From a virus, in the IMG/VR virus record IMGVR_UViG_3300034071_001090, positions 1 to 39,624 of that record: a stretch of 39,624 nucleotides of DNA. One strand, given 5' to 3'. The translations under genes were made by a program, and so were the position numbers. Positions 13,670 to 22,518 of this stretch are shown here, piece after piece (the stretch's first letter is position 1; the number at the start of each line of letters is the position of its first letter). Under the pieces are notes generated by a model, which was given only the letters and a program-made list of their open reading frames with translations, was not told the origin of the DNA and did not search any database.

Positions 13670-16600
13670 TTATATCCTCCAGTGTTATTGTTCCATCTTT
13701 TGTTTTTCCAAAACTAAACTTATAGGATTTTCCTTCTTCTATTTTCATATATGCTTTTGGGAAGGCTGTTGGAAAAACTGTTATAGAATGTAAGTCCCTA
13801 CTTGTATCTGCAAGAGTTAGAGATGCCATTTTCTTACCAGCTTTTGTAACTCTAGGCTTAAAAGATACTACAAACATTTCCTCGTCTTTGTAAGGCAATT
13901 GCTTGTATCCTAAAAACTTTACTAAAGCATTATCAGAATTTTTTATTTCATCAACAGGTATTGCAGAAACAATCCTGTTGTCATTACAAAGAGCCAAGTA
14001 AGTGCGACCAGTCTCAATAGTCGTATTTTCATCATCAAATATACCGATACTGCCAGTTTTGTCCAAAATTTCAACTCGTGACCACCCTGTTCCTCTTTTA
14101 ATTAATTTTACCATACCCATAATAATGAAAGATCCCTTTTCTTCAAACTCTTCAATATCTTTAATAAATGCATAGTAGTGAGATGGAATTGTAATATTAA
14201 ATTCTGGAAGGTTTAAATATTCATATAGATTTTCTTTAATCTCAGAATCATTTCTTGGATTATCTGGAAATGTTGCTCCACCAATAACCCTTAAGGCTTG
14301 TAGTGCTCTGCTATTAACGCCATTACCTTTTGTAAAAGTAAACTCTTCAAGTTGTTTGTAGGAAGTAAAAGGACGTGCAGCAATATATTTAGATGCAATG
14401 TTGTCAGATATGTATTTAATTCCCGTTAGTCCGAATCTTATTCCTTTGCCCTCAATCTTAAAGTCTGCATCTGAATCATTAATATGTGGCAGCTTAATTG
14501 AAATACCCATGCGCTTTGCTTCAATTAAATATTCTGTTCTACCGTCTTTATCTTTTTCATTTTTAAGAAGGGCAAACATAAACTCTAGTGGATAATAAAA
14601 CTTTAACCACGCCGTCCAATACGAGAGAGTAGAGTAAGCGACTGCATGGCTCTTGTTAAACGAGTATCCCGCATGTGCCTCAAAGTCACGCCATAAATCC
14701 AAAGCTTCATTAGGACTAATATAGGCAGAAGCGCCACTAATAAAACGATCCTTAAAAATGTCAAATTCTTTAGCATCTTTCTTCTTTCCAATAATTTTAC
14801 GAACTTGATCAGCTTCAGACATAGACATTCCACCTAAGTGAACACATGCTTGCATAACTTGCTCCTGATAAAGGACACAGCCATAAGTATCTTGTGTAAA
14901 TGGTTTCATAATTTGGTGACTATAAGATACATTTTGTTTACCATGTTTACGTGCAATATAGTCTTTACCAATTGTATTCATTGCGCCTGGACGAACCAAT
15001 GCATTTGATGCAGCAAGTTCATTAAGATTTTTTACACCCATTTTAATTAAAAGGTTGGTGTATGGTGTTGCTTCACATTGAAATACACCCTTAGTATATC
15101 CATCAGAAAGCATTTGATAGACATTAGAATCTTCCATATTAATTGAAAGCAAGTCTATATCTACATAGTGATTTTCCTTAACCATATTAATAGTATCTTT
15201 AATTACCGACAAAGTTTTTAATCCAAGTGCGTCAATCTTAATGAGGCCAATCCGTTCAGCTTCCTCCATGTCAATACCAACGACAGGTATGCGTTCATCA
15301 GACCCAGGAGAAGATCTTGTCTCCATCGGAGCAAACCTAAAAATCGGATCTTTGCTAGTGACCACACCAGCAGCGTGTATGCCAGTGCCACGAATACGAC
15401 CACGAAGTTTTTCACCATATATCTCCACCTCTGGATATTTTTCACGAAACTCTCTAGTTGATTTTGATGTGCAGAAATCATCCCAAGTATCTACTAACTT
15501 TAAAACTTTGTTTACATCTGCTAAAGGAATATTTAAAACTCTAGAGATATCTCTAACAATTCCTTTTCCTCTAAACTGTAAGAATGTTGCAATGGAAGCA
15601 ACATGTCTGTATTGTCTAACTAAATAATCCTTAACTTCTTCACGACGGTTGTCTTGAATATCTGTATCGATATCTGGAAAGTCATTACGGTCTGGATTAA
15701 TAAAACGGAAAAACAATAGTCCATGTTTTATTGGATCAATATCAGTTATGCCAAGTGTGTAACAAACTAAAGAGCCAGCAGAAGAACCACGGCCAGGTCC
15801 TACAAGAATTCCTTCTTTCTTAGCCCAGTTAATCATACTTCTAACAACTAGAAAATAAGAAGCAAACTTTTTATTTTTAATAATTTCAAGTTCTTCATCT
15901 AGCCTGTCTATATATTCCTGATTACCATCAAGTCCTTTTAGCTTCAAACCTTCAATAGCAATGGCTTTAAGTTCTTTGTCTGGGTCTTTATATTGAACTG
16001 GGAGCAGGTTTAATCCATCTTTAAGGTCATAATCTTTAATTTTATCTGTTACTAGTAGGGTATTTGTATACATATCTTCTCTAGTTATACCCTGGGATTC
16101 CATGGCAAATTTCATTTCATCATATGATAATAAATGAATGTCAAACTTATTGAATGACATCTGTCTATCTGCCCCGTATAAATAGTCAAGACGCTTCATC
16201 ATTCCATCTTGCTTTTTTGATTTTTCATATGTAGAAGTTTTTTCTACCTTAGCATGTGAATTCATAAGCAACTTAAACTCTTGAATTTCTTTTTGTGATT
16301 TATCAACATGGTGGCAGTCTGGAGTTACAACAACTTGGACCTTAAACTCATCTGCTAAATCAGATAGCTGTTTATTTACTTCTGCTCCATTGTGTGGCAT
16401 AAGTTCCATATAAAAATCATCTACAAATACTCTCTTAAACCATTCAATATGTTTTTTGGCTTGGGCATATTCATTATGCTCAATAGCTTTTGCAATTATT
16501 CCGCTAAGACATCCAGATAAAACAATAATGCCTTCACTATACTTTTCTAATGTTTCAAAATCAAAGCGTGGCTTATTAAAGTATCCTTCAGTCCAAGCAA

Positions 16601-16934
16601 TTTCATTAATCTTATTAAGATTTTCTAAACCTTTTTGGTCCTTGGCGAGAAGGATAATGTGAAAATAAACCATGTCAAGAGGATCAGTGCGTTCTGCCTT
16701 TGCTCTCTTGTCAAATCTATCAACACAAAAATATCCTTCTACACCTAGGATAGGCTTTACACCATTTGCTTTTGCAATTCGATACAGCTCTCGATGCCCA
16801 GATAAGGTTCCGTGATCTGTGATAGCCAATGCTGGCATACCAAGTTCAACTGCTCGGTTTATATATTCTTCTGGAGTAGCAACACCATCAAATAATGAAT
16901 AGTGTGTATGGACGTGTAAGCCAGTATAGTTCAT
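13662..16934 (-). CDS. dnaE: DNA polymerase III alpha subunit (DnaE type)
   Basis: About 1090 residues. The N-terminal PHP domain keeps all nine metal ligands expected of an active exonuclease: H7, H9, D16, H41, E66, H92, C142, D206, H208. The polymerase core has GPGRGSSAG (~380), the catalytic pair in PDIDTD (D421/D423 or D423/D425) and the third Asp in KIDALGL (~566). Helix-hairpin-helix-like and OB-fold regions occupy the C-terminus (VKLIKRGTGWSRVEIL). It copies the phage genome, and in actinobacterial DnaE1 the PHP domain does the proofreading; no separate epsilon subunit is in the window. The frame extends to 17009, but ATG at 16934, next to the SSB-like gene stop (TAATATG), is right because it places the PHP motif at the N-terminus. 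Confidence 0.95.
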   Translation of the reverse strand: MNYTGLHVHTHYSLFDGVATPEEYINRAVELGMPALAITDHGTLSGHRELYRIAKANGVKPILGVEGYFCVDRFDKRAKAERTDPLDMVYFHIILLAKDQKGLENLNKINEIAWTEGYFNKPRFDFETLEKYSEGIIVLSGCLSGIIAKAIEHNEYAQAKKHIEWFKRVFVDDFYMELMPHNGAEVNKQLSDLADEFKVQVVVTPDCHHVDKSQKEIQEFKLLMNSHAKVEKTSTYEKSKKQDGMMKRLDYLYGADRQMSFNKFDIHLLSYDEMKFAMESQGITREDMYTNTLLVTDKIKDYDLKDGLNLLPVQYKDPDKELKAIAIEGLKLKGLDGNQEYIDRLDEELEIIKNKKFASYFLVVRSMINWAKKEGILVGPGRGSSAGSLVCYTLGITDIDPIKHGLLFFRFINPDRNDFPDIDTDIQDNRREEVKDYLVRQYRHVASIATFLQFRGKGIVRDISRVLNIPLADVNKVLKLVDTWDDFCTSKSTREFREKYPEVEIYGEKLRGRIRGTGIHAAGVVTSKDPIFRFAPMETRSSPGSDERIPVVGIDMEEAERIGLIKIDALGLKTLSVIKDTINMVKENHYVDIDLLSINMEDSNVYQMLSDGYTKGVFQCEATPYTNLLIKMGVKNLNELAASNALVRPGAMNTIGKDYIARKHGKQNVSYSHQIMKPFTQDTYGCVLYQEQVMQACVHLGGMSMSEADQVRKIIGKKKDAKEFDIFKDRFISGASAYISPNEALDLWRDFEAHAGYSFNKSHAVAYSTLSYWTAWLKFYYPLEFMFALLKNEKDKDGRTEYLIEAKRMGISIKLPHINDSDADFKIEGKGIRFGLTGIKYISDNIASKYIAARPFTSYKQLEEFTFTKGNGVNSRALQALRVIGGATFPDNPRNDSEIKENLYEYLNLPEFNITIPSHYYAFIKDIEEFEEKGSFIIMGMVKLIKRGTGWSRVEILDKTGSIGIFDDENTTIETGRTYLALCNDNRIVSAIPVDEIKNSDNALVKFLGYKQLPYKDEEMFVVSFKPRVTKAGKKMASLTLADTSRDLHSITVFPTAFPKAYMKIEEGKSYKFSFGKTKDGTITLEDING

Positions 16935-16935
16935 A

Positions 16936-17592
16936 TTACCAATCAGCGTTTGTTGCTGAAGTGGTAGTTGGGCCATCAAAGCCCAAATAGAACGCTTCTT
17001 GTTCCGCATATGGAATCTTCTTTAGTGCAAGTTCCAATGGGAATGGTTCGATTCCAGACCAGTTAAATGGTTCTGTATCGGGTGCTGATGGAATTAGTGT
17101 GTAATTGGTTTCAGTTCCCTGACCATTACGCTTTAGCTTCCATACAACATTTGAGATGCTACCAGTTTCAAGTGCATACTCACGAATTGTATTAAATGAT
17201 GATTGCTTACTGATACCCATTGACCAGATAGCGACATATGGCTTTTCAATTCCATCGTCAACTAGAACATTGCAATAAAAACGTAGGCGACCTCTCCAGC
17301 CAGCCTTTGGATCTTTACGATGCATTTCTTCTGCCCAGTCACGGCCTTCTGATTCCATTGTGTCTACAGCTTTGCGCTTATAGTCTTTTGGATTTGTGTG
17401 TTCTTTTACTACAAGTGATAAACCACGCTCTGCATTATAATTTGCAGAATCTTCGTCTAACTCTTCTATGAAACGAATCTTTACTGATTGTCCATCGGCA
17501 AGCTTTAGCCACTTTACCTTTGGTGAGTTTTCATCATATTTTGGCTTGTCGAGCAGGGCGTTGATTGCTTTTAATCCCTTTACTACGCTCAT
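16936..17592 (-). CDS. Single-stranded DNA-binding protein (phage OB-fold type)
   Basis: 218 residues. The pattern KVKWLKLADGQSVKIRFIEEL (residues 26-46, here KVKWLKLADGQ and SVKIRFIEEL), RLRFYCNVLVDDG and WKLKRNGQGTETNYTLIP, with an acidic/aromatic C-terminal end, matches gp32-like or actinophage ssDNA-binding proteins as I know them. It would coat template DNA for the polymerase and recombinase. A central zinc-binding Cys set present in some relatives is not visible here (the region reads EGRDWAEEMH). AAGGAG precedes the ATG. It sits between primase and DnaE, as expected for the role. Confidence 0.75.
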   Translation of the reverse strand: MSVVKGLKAINALLDKPKYDENSPKVKWLKLADGQSVKIRFIEELDEDSANYNAERGLSLVVKEHTNPKDYKRKAVDTMESEGRDWAEEMHRKDPKAGWRGRLRFYCNVLVDDGIEKPYVAIWSMGISKQSSFNTIREYALETGSISNVVWKLKRNGQGTETNYTLIPSAPDTEPFNWSGIEPFPLELALKKIPYAEQEAFYLGFDGPTTTSATNADW

Positions 17593-17616
17593 GTTTTCTC
17601 CTTCGTGTTGTTTATA

Positions 17617-18540
17617 TTAGTTTAGCATAGACGATATAGATTTGTCAAATTGGAATTCTAAACTCCTAATTGTTTCATCATCCATATCACCAATGTCTTT
17701 GTATTTTTTATCTATCGTGATTACACTAATAAGAGATCCAAGTTTTTCTATTAACTTATCCTTCATTATTTTTCCAGCTTCATCATTATCTGCAACAAGT
17801 ATAACGTTGTTGAAATACTTTTCTAATAGTCTGATTTGAGATGCAGACACATTAGCACCCAGAGTTGCAACTGCTGGGAAACCTACTTGATCTAATCGAA
17901 TAGCATCAAATGATGATTCGACTACATATACAACGCTAGAGCTTTTTACTCTATGCAAATTAAATAAAATTTTACTTTTTGGCAATCCTGGAGTATTTTT
18001 AAACTCTTTACCTTCAACAGTTCTTGCAACAAATCCAATAGTCATTCCGTCTGGAGACTGCATTGGTATCGTAACAGAATCTTGTTTTTCTGAATAACCC
18101 AAATTAAATTTTATCACAGAATCTTTTGTAATTCTACGACCTTCAAAATATCTCATGGCTCTTGGAGATTCTGTTGCTTGATTATTTAATCTTTTAATTA
18201 AAAGCTCATCATATTGTATAAATTCTGGTGGGGCATACAGGGTTTTGTTTACAATATTTTCTATATTATGTTCTGTTTCTTTGCTTTTTATATACCTTGC
18301 AGTTTCAAAATATGTTCTTCCAGTAGTAAACATAACAAACTCTTCTAGGCTTTTTGTAGTTTGACAACCAAAACAAAAGAACAGTCCACTATCTTTTGCA
18401 ACTTCTCCAGCAGGGGTTCTACTATTATTATGATATGGGCAATAGATAATAAAATCATTGCCAAACTCTGCTTCAACATCAATGCCAGCACCTGCCAATA
18501 CCCTACGTATTTGCTCTTCTGTATAAATGTTTTTACGCAT
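17617..18540 (-). CDS. DnaG-type DNA primase
   Basis: 307 residues. The CHC2 zinc site is C34, H37, C56, C59 (CPYHNNS ... FFCFGC). The TOPRIM domain has VVESSFD (E208) and ADNDEAG (D251, D253). It makes RNA primers for the phage fork. It is shorter than bacterial DnaG (about 600) because it lacks the C-terminal helicase-binding part. The start overlaps the end of the oxygenase gene by 8 nt. Confidence 0.92.
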   Translation of the reverse strand: MRKNIYTEEQIRRVLAGAGIDVEAEFGNDFIIYCPYHNNSRTPAGEVAKDSGLFFCFGCQTTKSLEEFVMFTTGRTYFETARYIKSKETEHNIENIVNKTLYAPPEFIQYDELLIKRLNNQATESPRAMRYFEGRRITKDSVIKFNLGYSEKQDSVTIPMQSPDGMTIGFVARTVEGKEFKNTPGLPKSKILFNLHRVKSSSVVYVVESSFDAIRLDQVGFPAVATLGANVSASQIRLLEKYFNNVILVADNDEAGKIMKDKLIEKLGSLISVITIDKKYKDIGDMDDETIRSLEFQFDKSISSMLN

Positions 18541-19093
18541 ATGGTCCTAAAATACCATAACCAATTGTATACCTTAAACCATTTGTGGTTTCACAAACTC
18601 CATGCATTTCGTTCATTTTGTAGTATGCAATATCCCCAGCCCTTGGTTTATATTTATACTTATAATTTGGCAAAGAAAGTTCACCACCATCAAAATCATC
18701 ATTGACGTATAGCATAGCAACAAAACTGTCTACTCTTTGATCTGTAATATCTTGGTGTTCCGTCATTGGGGTAAATGGAAGTAGCTTGGATACAGTTATT
18801 GTTGACCTAAGTGGTTCCATATGTTTCATCTTCTTATCTTTCATAAACTTAAATAAGGAAGCACTCATTATGTTTTGAAATAAACACCTAAGTTCAATAG
18901 CAGCATAGCTATCTTTTCTATCATTACAAAATGGAAGGTCCATTGTTAGGTGAGGCCTTCTTGTAATGCTTTGAAGTGGATAAGAATCTTTGCTTACAGT
19001 TTCAATAAGGTCAATCCAATACTGTGTATTTATATTGTTTGAATAAATAGTAATAAACTCATTATCAATTCTAGGTTTAATATTATTTTCCAT
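18533..19093 (-). CDS. 2-oxoglutarate/Fe(II)-dependent oxygenase
   Basis: 186 residues from ATG at 19093. The double-stranded beta-helix signature is HxD at H113/D115 (MTEHQDI), the distal His164 (NEMHGVCE) and the 2OG-binding Arg174 (GLRYTIGYG), with GGELSLPNY and PRAGDIAYY between, as in prolyl-4-hydroxylase-like enzymes. It would couple 2-oxoglutarate decarboxylation to hydroxylation of an unknown substrate (protein side chain or DNA base). It overlaps both helicase and primase genes, so it is expressed with the replisome. Confidence 0.88.
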   Translation of the reverse strand: MENNIKPRIDNEFITIYSNNINTQYWIDLIETVSKDSYPLQSITRRPHLTMDLPFCNDRKDSYAAIELRCLFQNIMSASLFKFMKDKKMKHMEPLRSTITVSKLLPFTPMTEHQDITDQRVDSFVAMLYVNDDFDGGELSLPNYKYKYKPRAGDIAYYKMNEMHGVCETTNGLRYTIGYGILGPYA

Positions 19094-20306
19094 CTTCGTA
19101 ATCCTTATAACGATAATATCCTTTATCAAAGTCTGCCTGCACTAAAAAATCTCCCATAAAACCATTACGGTTTTTTCTAAATACACATTCAATAATATCA
19201 CTATTGGTAGCACGACCTAAAGCCATAACCCAGTCAGCATCATAAGCAATCTGTCTAGACCAAGCGGTTTGACCTAGTGTCGGGGGGCTTGATAAATCTT
19301 TTACATCATCAGGGGTAGCAGATGAAATAGCAATAATAGGAACTTCTTCACTAATAGACATTAGCTTTAGTTCTCTTGAAAGGTTTTTCATTCTTACCGT
19401 TTCATTCTCAGACTTTTGATTTGGTGACATTAATTGTAAATAGTCCACTATAACAAAGTCTGGTCTATATTGATCAATCTTTCCACGAATAACCGAAGGA
19501 GTTACTTCACCACCACTATCGTTAGATATGATATGAAATTCTGGACGGCCCTCTACTTTATTTTTATGCCACTTTTTTAGCATATCAATTTCTATTTCGC
19601 CTTTACTTAACTTTCTATGAGACCACAGACCTTCACCCATAATTGCAAAAATACGATTACGAACTTCTGTTTCAGACATTTCTAAAGAAATAATCATTGG
19701 TGACTTTCCCTGCTTCCATGCTTGAACTGCAAAATATAGGGCCATCCAAGATTTACCAATGCCAGGGTAGGCTAGAAACACTCCAAGTTGACCTGGCATA
19801 ATTCCAGAAGGTAGGTAATTATCAAATCCTGGTAGATTAGTTTTAATTCCAACCTGTCCTAATGCATTTTGTTTTTGAACATTTTCAAAATATGCAACTG
19901 CGGATTCTAAATCGGTAGCGTCAATATCTCTAATAGATGCAGTATTCTTTTTAAGTTCAGATGTTTTTGTAATTAAAGTTTCAAGTGCTTTTGGACCATT
20001 TCCACCTTGAACTTCTCCTGCTGCATTTTTAATTATGTCCTTTAGGCTGTCATTTAAATATTCAACTTGTAATTCTTCAAGATGATGCTTTGTAGCACCA
20101 ACCCCTTCGATTGGTTCAAAATCTCTAAACTTTTCTCTAACTAAATCTACTGGAGGAAGTGATTGATTATTTTCAGAGTATAGGCGAATAAAGTTCCAGA
20201 TGTCTCTATGTGTTCTAAGTAGGTTATCTACATTAGCCTGCAAGAGAACATGGATTTGCTTGTCTTTTAATACTGCAGTTATTAACTTAGCCTCTGTATT
20301 ATTCAC
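19083..20306 (-). CDS. DnaB-type replicative helicase
   Basis: 407 residues from a GTG start that overlaps the upstream stop. An N-terminal helical domain (to ~125) is followed by a RecA-like motor with Walker A AYPGIGKS (179-186), Walker B FVIVDYLQLMSP and an arginine-finger region near WVMALGRATNSD / CVFRKNRNG. It unwinds the fork as a hexamer together with the primase encoded next to it. Confidence 0.92.
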   Translation of the reverse strand: MNNTEAKLITAVLKDKQIHVLLQANVDNLLRTHRDIWNFIRLYSENNQSLPPVDLVREKFRDFEPIEGVGATKHHLEELQVEYLNDSLKDIIKNAAGEVQGGNGPKALETLITKTSELKKNTASIRDIDATDLESAVAYFENVQKQNALGQVGIKTNLPGFDNYLPSGIMPGQLGVFLAYPGIGKSWMALYFAVQAWKQGKSPMIISLEMSETEVRNRIFAIMGEGLWSHRKLSKGEIEIDMLKKWHKNKVEGRPEFHIISNDSGGEVTPSVIRGKIDQYRPDFVIVDYLQLMSPNQKSENETVRMKNLSRELKLMSISEEVPIIAISSATPDDVKDLSSPPTLGQTAWSRQIAYDADWVMALGRATNSDIIECVFRKNRNGFMGDFLVQADFDKGYYRYKDYEDGK

Positions 20307-20607
20307 TTAACCACTTCCTTGCAATATTCCTGCGCTCTAATCTTTCATCTTTATCTTGCTCTATTTCTAGCTTTCCGTTTAAGATCTTTTCTGCATTATA
20401 GGCAAAATAATTCCATGTTGGGTCTTTTGCAATAGAAAAATAGTATTCAAGAAGATCGTAACATTCTGATACCCCATAAGACTCTACAAGTCCATCTGCT
20501 GCCCATTGTTCAGCATTAAGGTTCATGTTAGACTTTTGCTCATACCGCTGTAGATATAGTTTATTAAACCTACTAAGCAAAGCCATTCGGTCTTTGCGTT
20601 CAGCCAC
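20299..20607 (-). CDS. Putative helicase-loader-like protein
   Basis: 102 residues, all helical by eye (LLSRFNKLYLQRYEQKSN, ECYDLLEYYFSIAK, WNYFAYNAEKIL). It starts at GTG, overlapping the upstream stop (TAGTG), and its own end overlaps the helicase start. Small helical proteins immediately upstream of phage dnaB genes often act as loaders; that is the only basis for the role. Confidence 0.6.
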   Translation of the reverse strand: MAERKDRMALLSRFNKLYLQRYEQKSNMNLNAEQWAADGLVESYGVSECYDLLEYYFSIAKDPTWNYFAYNAEKILNGKLEIEQDKDERLERRNIARKWLSE

Positions 20608-20813
20608 TACTCTGCTATTTCAGCTTTTGCTTCATTAATCTTATCGGTTAGCTTGTCTTCAACAAACTTGTATACACGTTCAAAAGCTTGGTCTACGTTT
20701 TCGCCATCACGCCTTGAATCGATAACTCCAAGATCTAAACGCAAAGATTGAAAGTTTCCAAGATTAAGAGTATATCCAAGAGTTACAGATACCTTTGTAT
20801 TATCATTTTCCAT
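20607..20813 (-). CDS. Small protein of unknown function
   Basis: 68 residues from ATG at 20813 with AAAGGGTGG upstream. A beta-rich N-terminal half (VSVTLGYTLNLGNFQSLRL) and a helical C-terminal half (DQAFERVYKFVEDKL ... AKAEIAE). The layout resembles small conserved phage proteins near replication genes, but I cannot name a function. It is the first gene of the helicase-primase-polymerase run and follows a promoter. Confidence 0.7.
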   Translation of the reverse strand: MENDNTKVSVTLGYTLNLGNFQSLRLDLGVIDSRRDGENVDQAFERVYKFVEDKLTDKINEAKAEIAE

Positions 20814-20841
20814 TTTATCCACCCTTTTATTTGTTATTACA

Positions 20842-20850
20842 ATTGTAGCA
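20842..20850 (-). promoter_or_regulatory. Extended -10 promoter for the replication operon
   Basis: TGCTACAAT in the 50-bp gap upstream of the 68-residue gene; the flanking bases (TATGCTACAATT) closely match the promoter before the downstream tail chaperone gene (TATGCTATAATT). The leader would be about 25 nt with a good ribosome site. Confidence 0.5.
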
Positions 20851-20863
20851 TAGAAACAAAAAT

Positions 20864-21406
20864 TTAGATATTCTCACTCCACACTGGAATGTATCGTCCA
20901 TCTTCTGTCTTTGTATATGTAAGTATACCGTCACCCATCCTTCGTGTCAACTCTTGATTTGTAGGGGTGCTGTTATTTGTTATTAATTTATCTTTTCTTG
21001 GCTGCCCAATATGTATGCTCGCAAGAATAGATCTTATTTCTCTTACACTATCTTCCGAATAATATGCTCTAATTTTAAATCCACGCTTACCATTAATACT
21101 TGCCCCTATTGGTGGTGGTATAACTCCTCGTTTAATTAAGCTTGGCATATATTTTCGATGACGATTAATTAATTTAGAAGTTTCAGAAACAGTATACGCT
21201 CTCTGCCTATTACGCCTAAAGTCAGATCGCAAACATGTTTCAATTCTATCTTTAGTAATGTTATAAACAGTAACCATTCCAGTAGAACGAGAGCTGTGAT
21301 GTAGTCTAACTAAATCCCCGTTTAAAAACCAAATCTTTTGGTTTCCTTTTATTACAGGGTCGTTATTGTATTTCTGGCTCTCAATTTTTCCTTTTGCAGT
21401 ATCCAT
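20864..21406 (-). CDS. MerR-like helix-turn-helix DNA-binding protein
   Basis: 180 residues. An N-terminal beta domain (KIWFLNGDLVRLHHSS) is followed by a MerR/excisionase-type winged HTH (YTVSETSKLINRH, LIKRGVIPPPIG, residues ~71-105) with a wing RAYYSEDSVREI. The C-terminus is basic then acidic. Likely a transcription regulator of the early genes directly downstream. The ATG at 21406 overlaps the zinc-ribbon gene by 55 nt, more than other overlaps here, so the true start may be further in. Confidence 0.7.
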   Translation of the reverse strand: MDTAKGKIESQKYNNDPVIKGNQKIWFLNGDLVRLHHSSRSTGMVTVYNITKDRIETCLRSDFRRNRQRAYTVSETSKLINRHRKYMPSLIKRGVIPPPIGASINGKRGFKIRAYYSEDSVREIRSILASIHIGQPRKDKLITNNSTPTNQELTRRMGDGILTYTKTEDGRYIPVWSENI

Positions 21407-21543
21407 CTACCACGCTCACTTTCTGATGGTGGGTGAAAAAAATCTCTTACCCCACAGATAACACAAAACATTTCTATGTGATCAATCGTAGTGTATTGTC
21501 TGTCAACAAACATACGACCTTTGCATTTTTTGCAAAAAATCAT
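21352..21543 (-). CDS. Small zinc-ribbon protein
   Basis: 63 residues, with C4, C7 (FCKKCKG) and C27, C30 (FCVICGV) forming one zinc ribbon, followed by a charged helix (SESERGRWILQKEKLRAR). AGGGTGG lies before the ATG. Probably a small nucleic-acid-binding protein coupled to the MerR-like gene. Confidence 0.7.
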   Translation of the reverse strand: MIFCKKCKGRMFVDRQYTTIDHIEMFCVICGVRDFFHPPSESERGRWILQKEKLRARNTITTL

Positions 21544-21556
21544 AAACCACCCTTAA

Positions 21557-22000
21557 TTAATTGGGAATACCAAGAATTATTAAATTTACTGCCAAGGATA
21601 AATCACCAGAAGCACCAAACCTAACGACTCCTTCAACACGAGAAGTTGTAACTGTTTTTAAAATAACGCTAACATTTTGTCCAGCAGGAGTATTTCCAGT
21701 ATTTACTGCTGTTGCTGTTGCAATAGGCTGAAATCTAAAATCGCTTCCAAAATCATATGAAAACGTTTTTTCGTTTCCAGCAGACACGGTAGAGTTATTG
21801 GCTACTTCTATATATCCACCAATTAGTCTTGCCTCAGATGTTTTAATGTTTTGTTTTCCAGCACTAACAGTATCTATTGACGTAGTTTTATAAGTTGCAG
21901 ATGAAACCTGTGTAGACAGGTCATTAATAGTATCAGCCAACTGATAGATGTAGGTAACATCTAAGGGTTGACCTCTTTCTGGTAGCGGAACTTTAGCCAT
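21557..22000 (-). CDS. Tail-tip / receptor-binding-like protein
   Basis: 147 residues: a short N-terminal helix (YIYQLADTINDLSTQVSS) that could trimerise, then a Ser/Thr/Val-rich beta domain (TVSAGNEKTFSYDFGSDF ... VVRFGASGDLSLAVNLIILG) with the look of an H-type-lectin-like or fibre-tip fold. It is the last gene of the tail module, the usual place for host-range proteins. A promoter-like TGATATAAT lies only 8 nt before the ATG. Confidence 0.6.
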   Translation of the reverse strand: MAKVPLPERGQPLDVTYIYQLADTINDLSTQVSSATYKTTSIDTVSAGKQNIKTSEARLIGGYIEVANNSTVSAGNEKTFSYDFGSDFRFQPIATATAVNTGNTPAGQNVSVILKTVTTSRVEGVVRFGASGDLSLAVNLIILGIPN

Positions 22001-22008
22001 ATATATCC

Positions 22009-22017
22009 ATTATATCA
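22009..22017 (-). promoter_or_regulatory. Possible extended -10 giving a near-leaderless message
   Basis: TGATATAAT fills half of the 17-bp gap between two tail genes. The predicted first transcribed base is 2 nt before the ATG at 22000, and only a weak GGA precedes that ATG. AT-rich chance similarity is possible. Confidence 0.35.
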
Positions 22018-22518
22018 TTAGATCGTATGCATTGCAGGACTATAAACCAACAAACTTGCAGAGTCTCTTGTTATTGGTTCACCCTTTAAATAAACTTCAA
22101 CTGTTACCCTATTTGGACTTTGTTCTTGATCTACCCCGTTAATATAAAATGTTGTGGGATGAACAAGAGTAATAGAATTACCAGAGATTCTTTGAACATA
22201 GTTAAAATCTCCAAGACCTGCAGCTTTACTCCATTTTACCCAAACATCATAATCTTTTGCTTGCCCAATAATATTAGTGCCTATTTTAACAGTTACAGTA
22301 TCCCAGGCAACTGTGGTTATTCCAGATGAAACTATAGATATATTTCCTGCAACATATATATAGTTTGGATTAATATTTATTATGGGGGACCAGTGAGAGG
22401 TTCTGTTTTTATCTTCAGACACAACCCTATATCTAACATCGTATTTTCCAGTTATACTATTTATTGTTGGAAGGTTGTCTTGACTAAGTTTAATTTTTTT
22501 AATAACTTCATTGGCCAT
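22018..22518 (-). CDS. Minor tail protein with FN3-like beta domain
   Basis: 166 residues, beta-rich. YDVRYRVVSEDKNRTSHWSP and YDVWVKWSKAAGLGDFNYV have the Trp/Tyr spacing of fibronectin-III-like sandwiches, common in tail-tip proteins. The start overlaps the upstream stop (TAATGG). Adsorption or tail-tip structure is inferred from position. Confidence 0.65.
   Translation of the reverse strand: MANEVIKKIKLSQDNLPTINSITGKYDVRYRVVSEDKNRTSHWSPIININPNYIYVAGNISIVSSGITTVAWDTVTVKIGTNIIGQAKDYDVWVKWSKAAGLGDFNYVQRISGNSITLVHPTTFYINGVDQEQSPNRVTVEVYLKGEPITRDSASLLVYSPAMHTI

Noticed and set aside
17611-17629. TGCTAAACT and AT-rich bases before the SSB-like gene as another promoter
   Set aside because: The match is weak and mostly inside the coding end of the primase gene.
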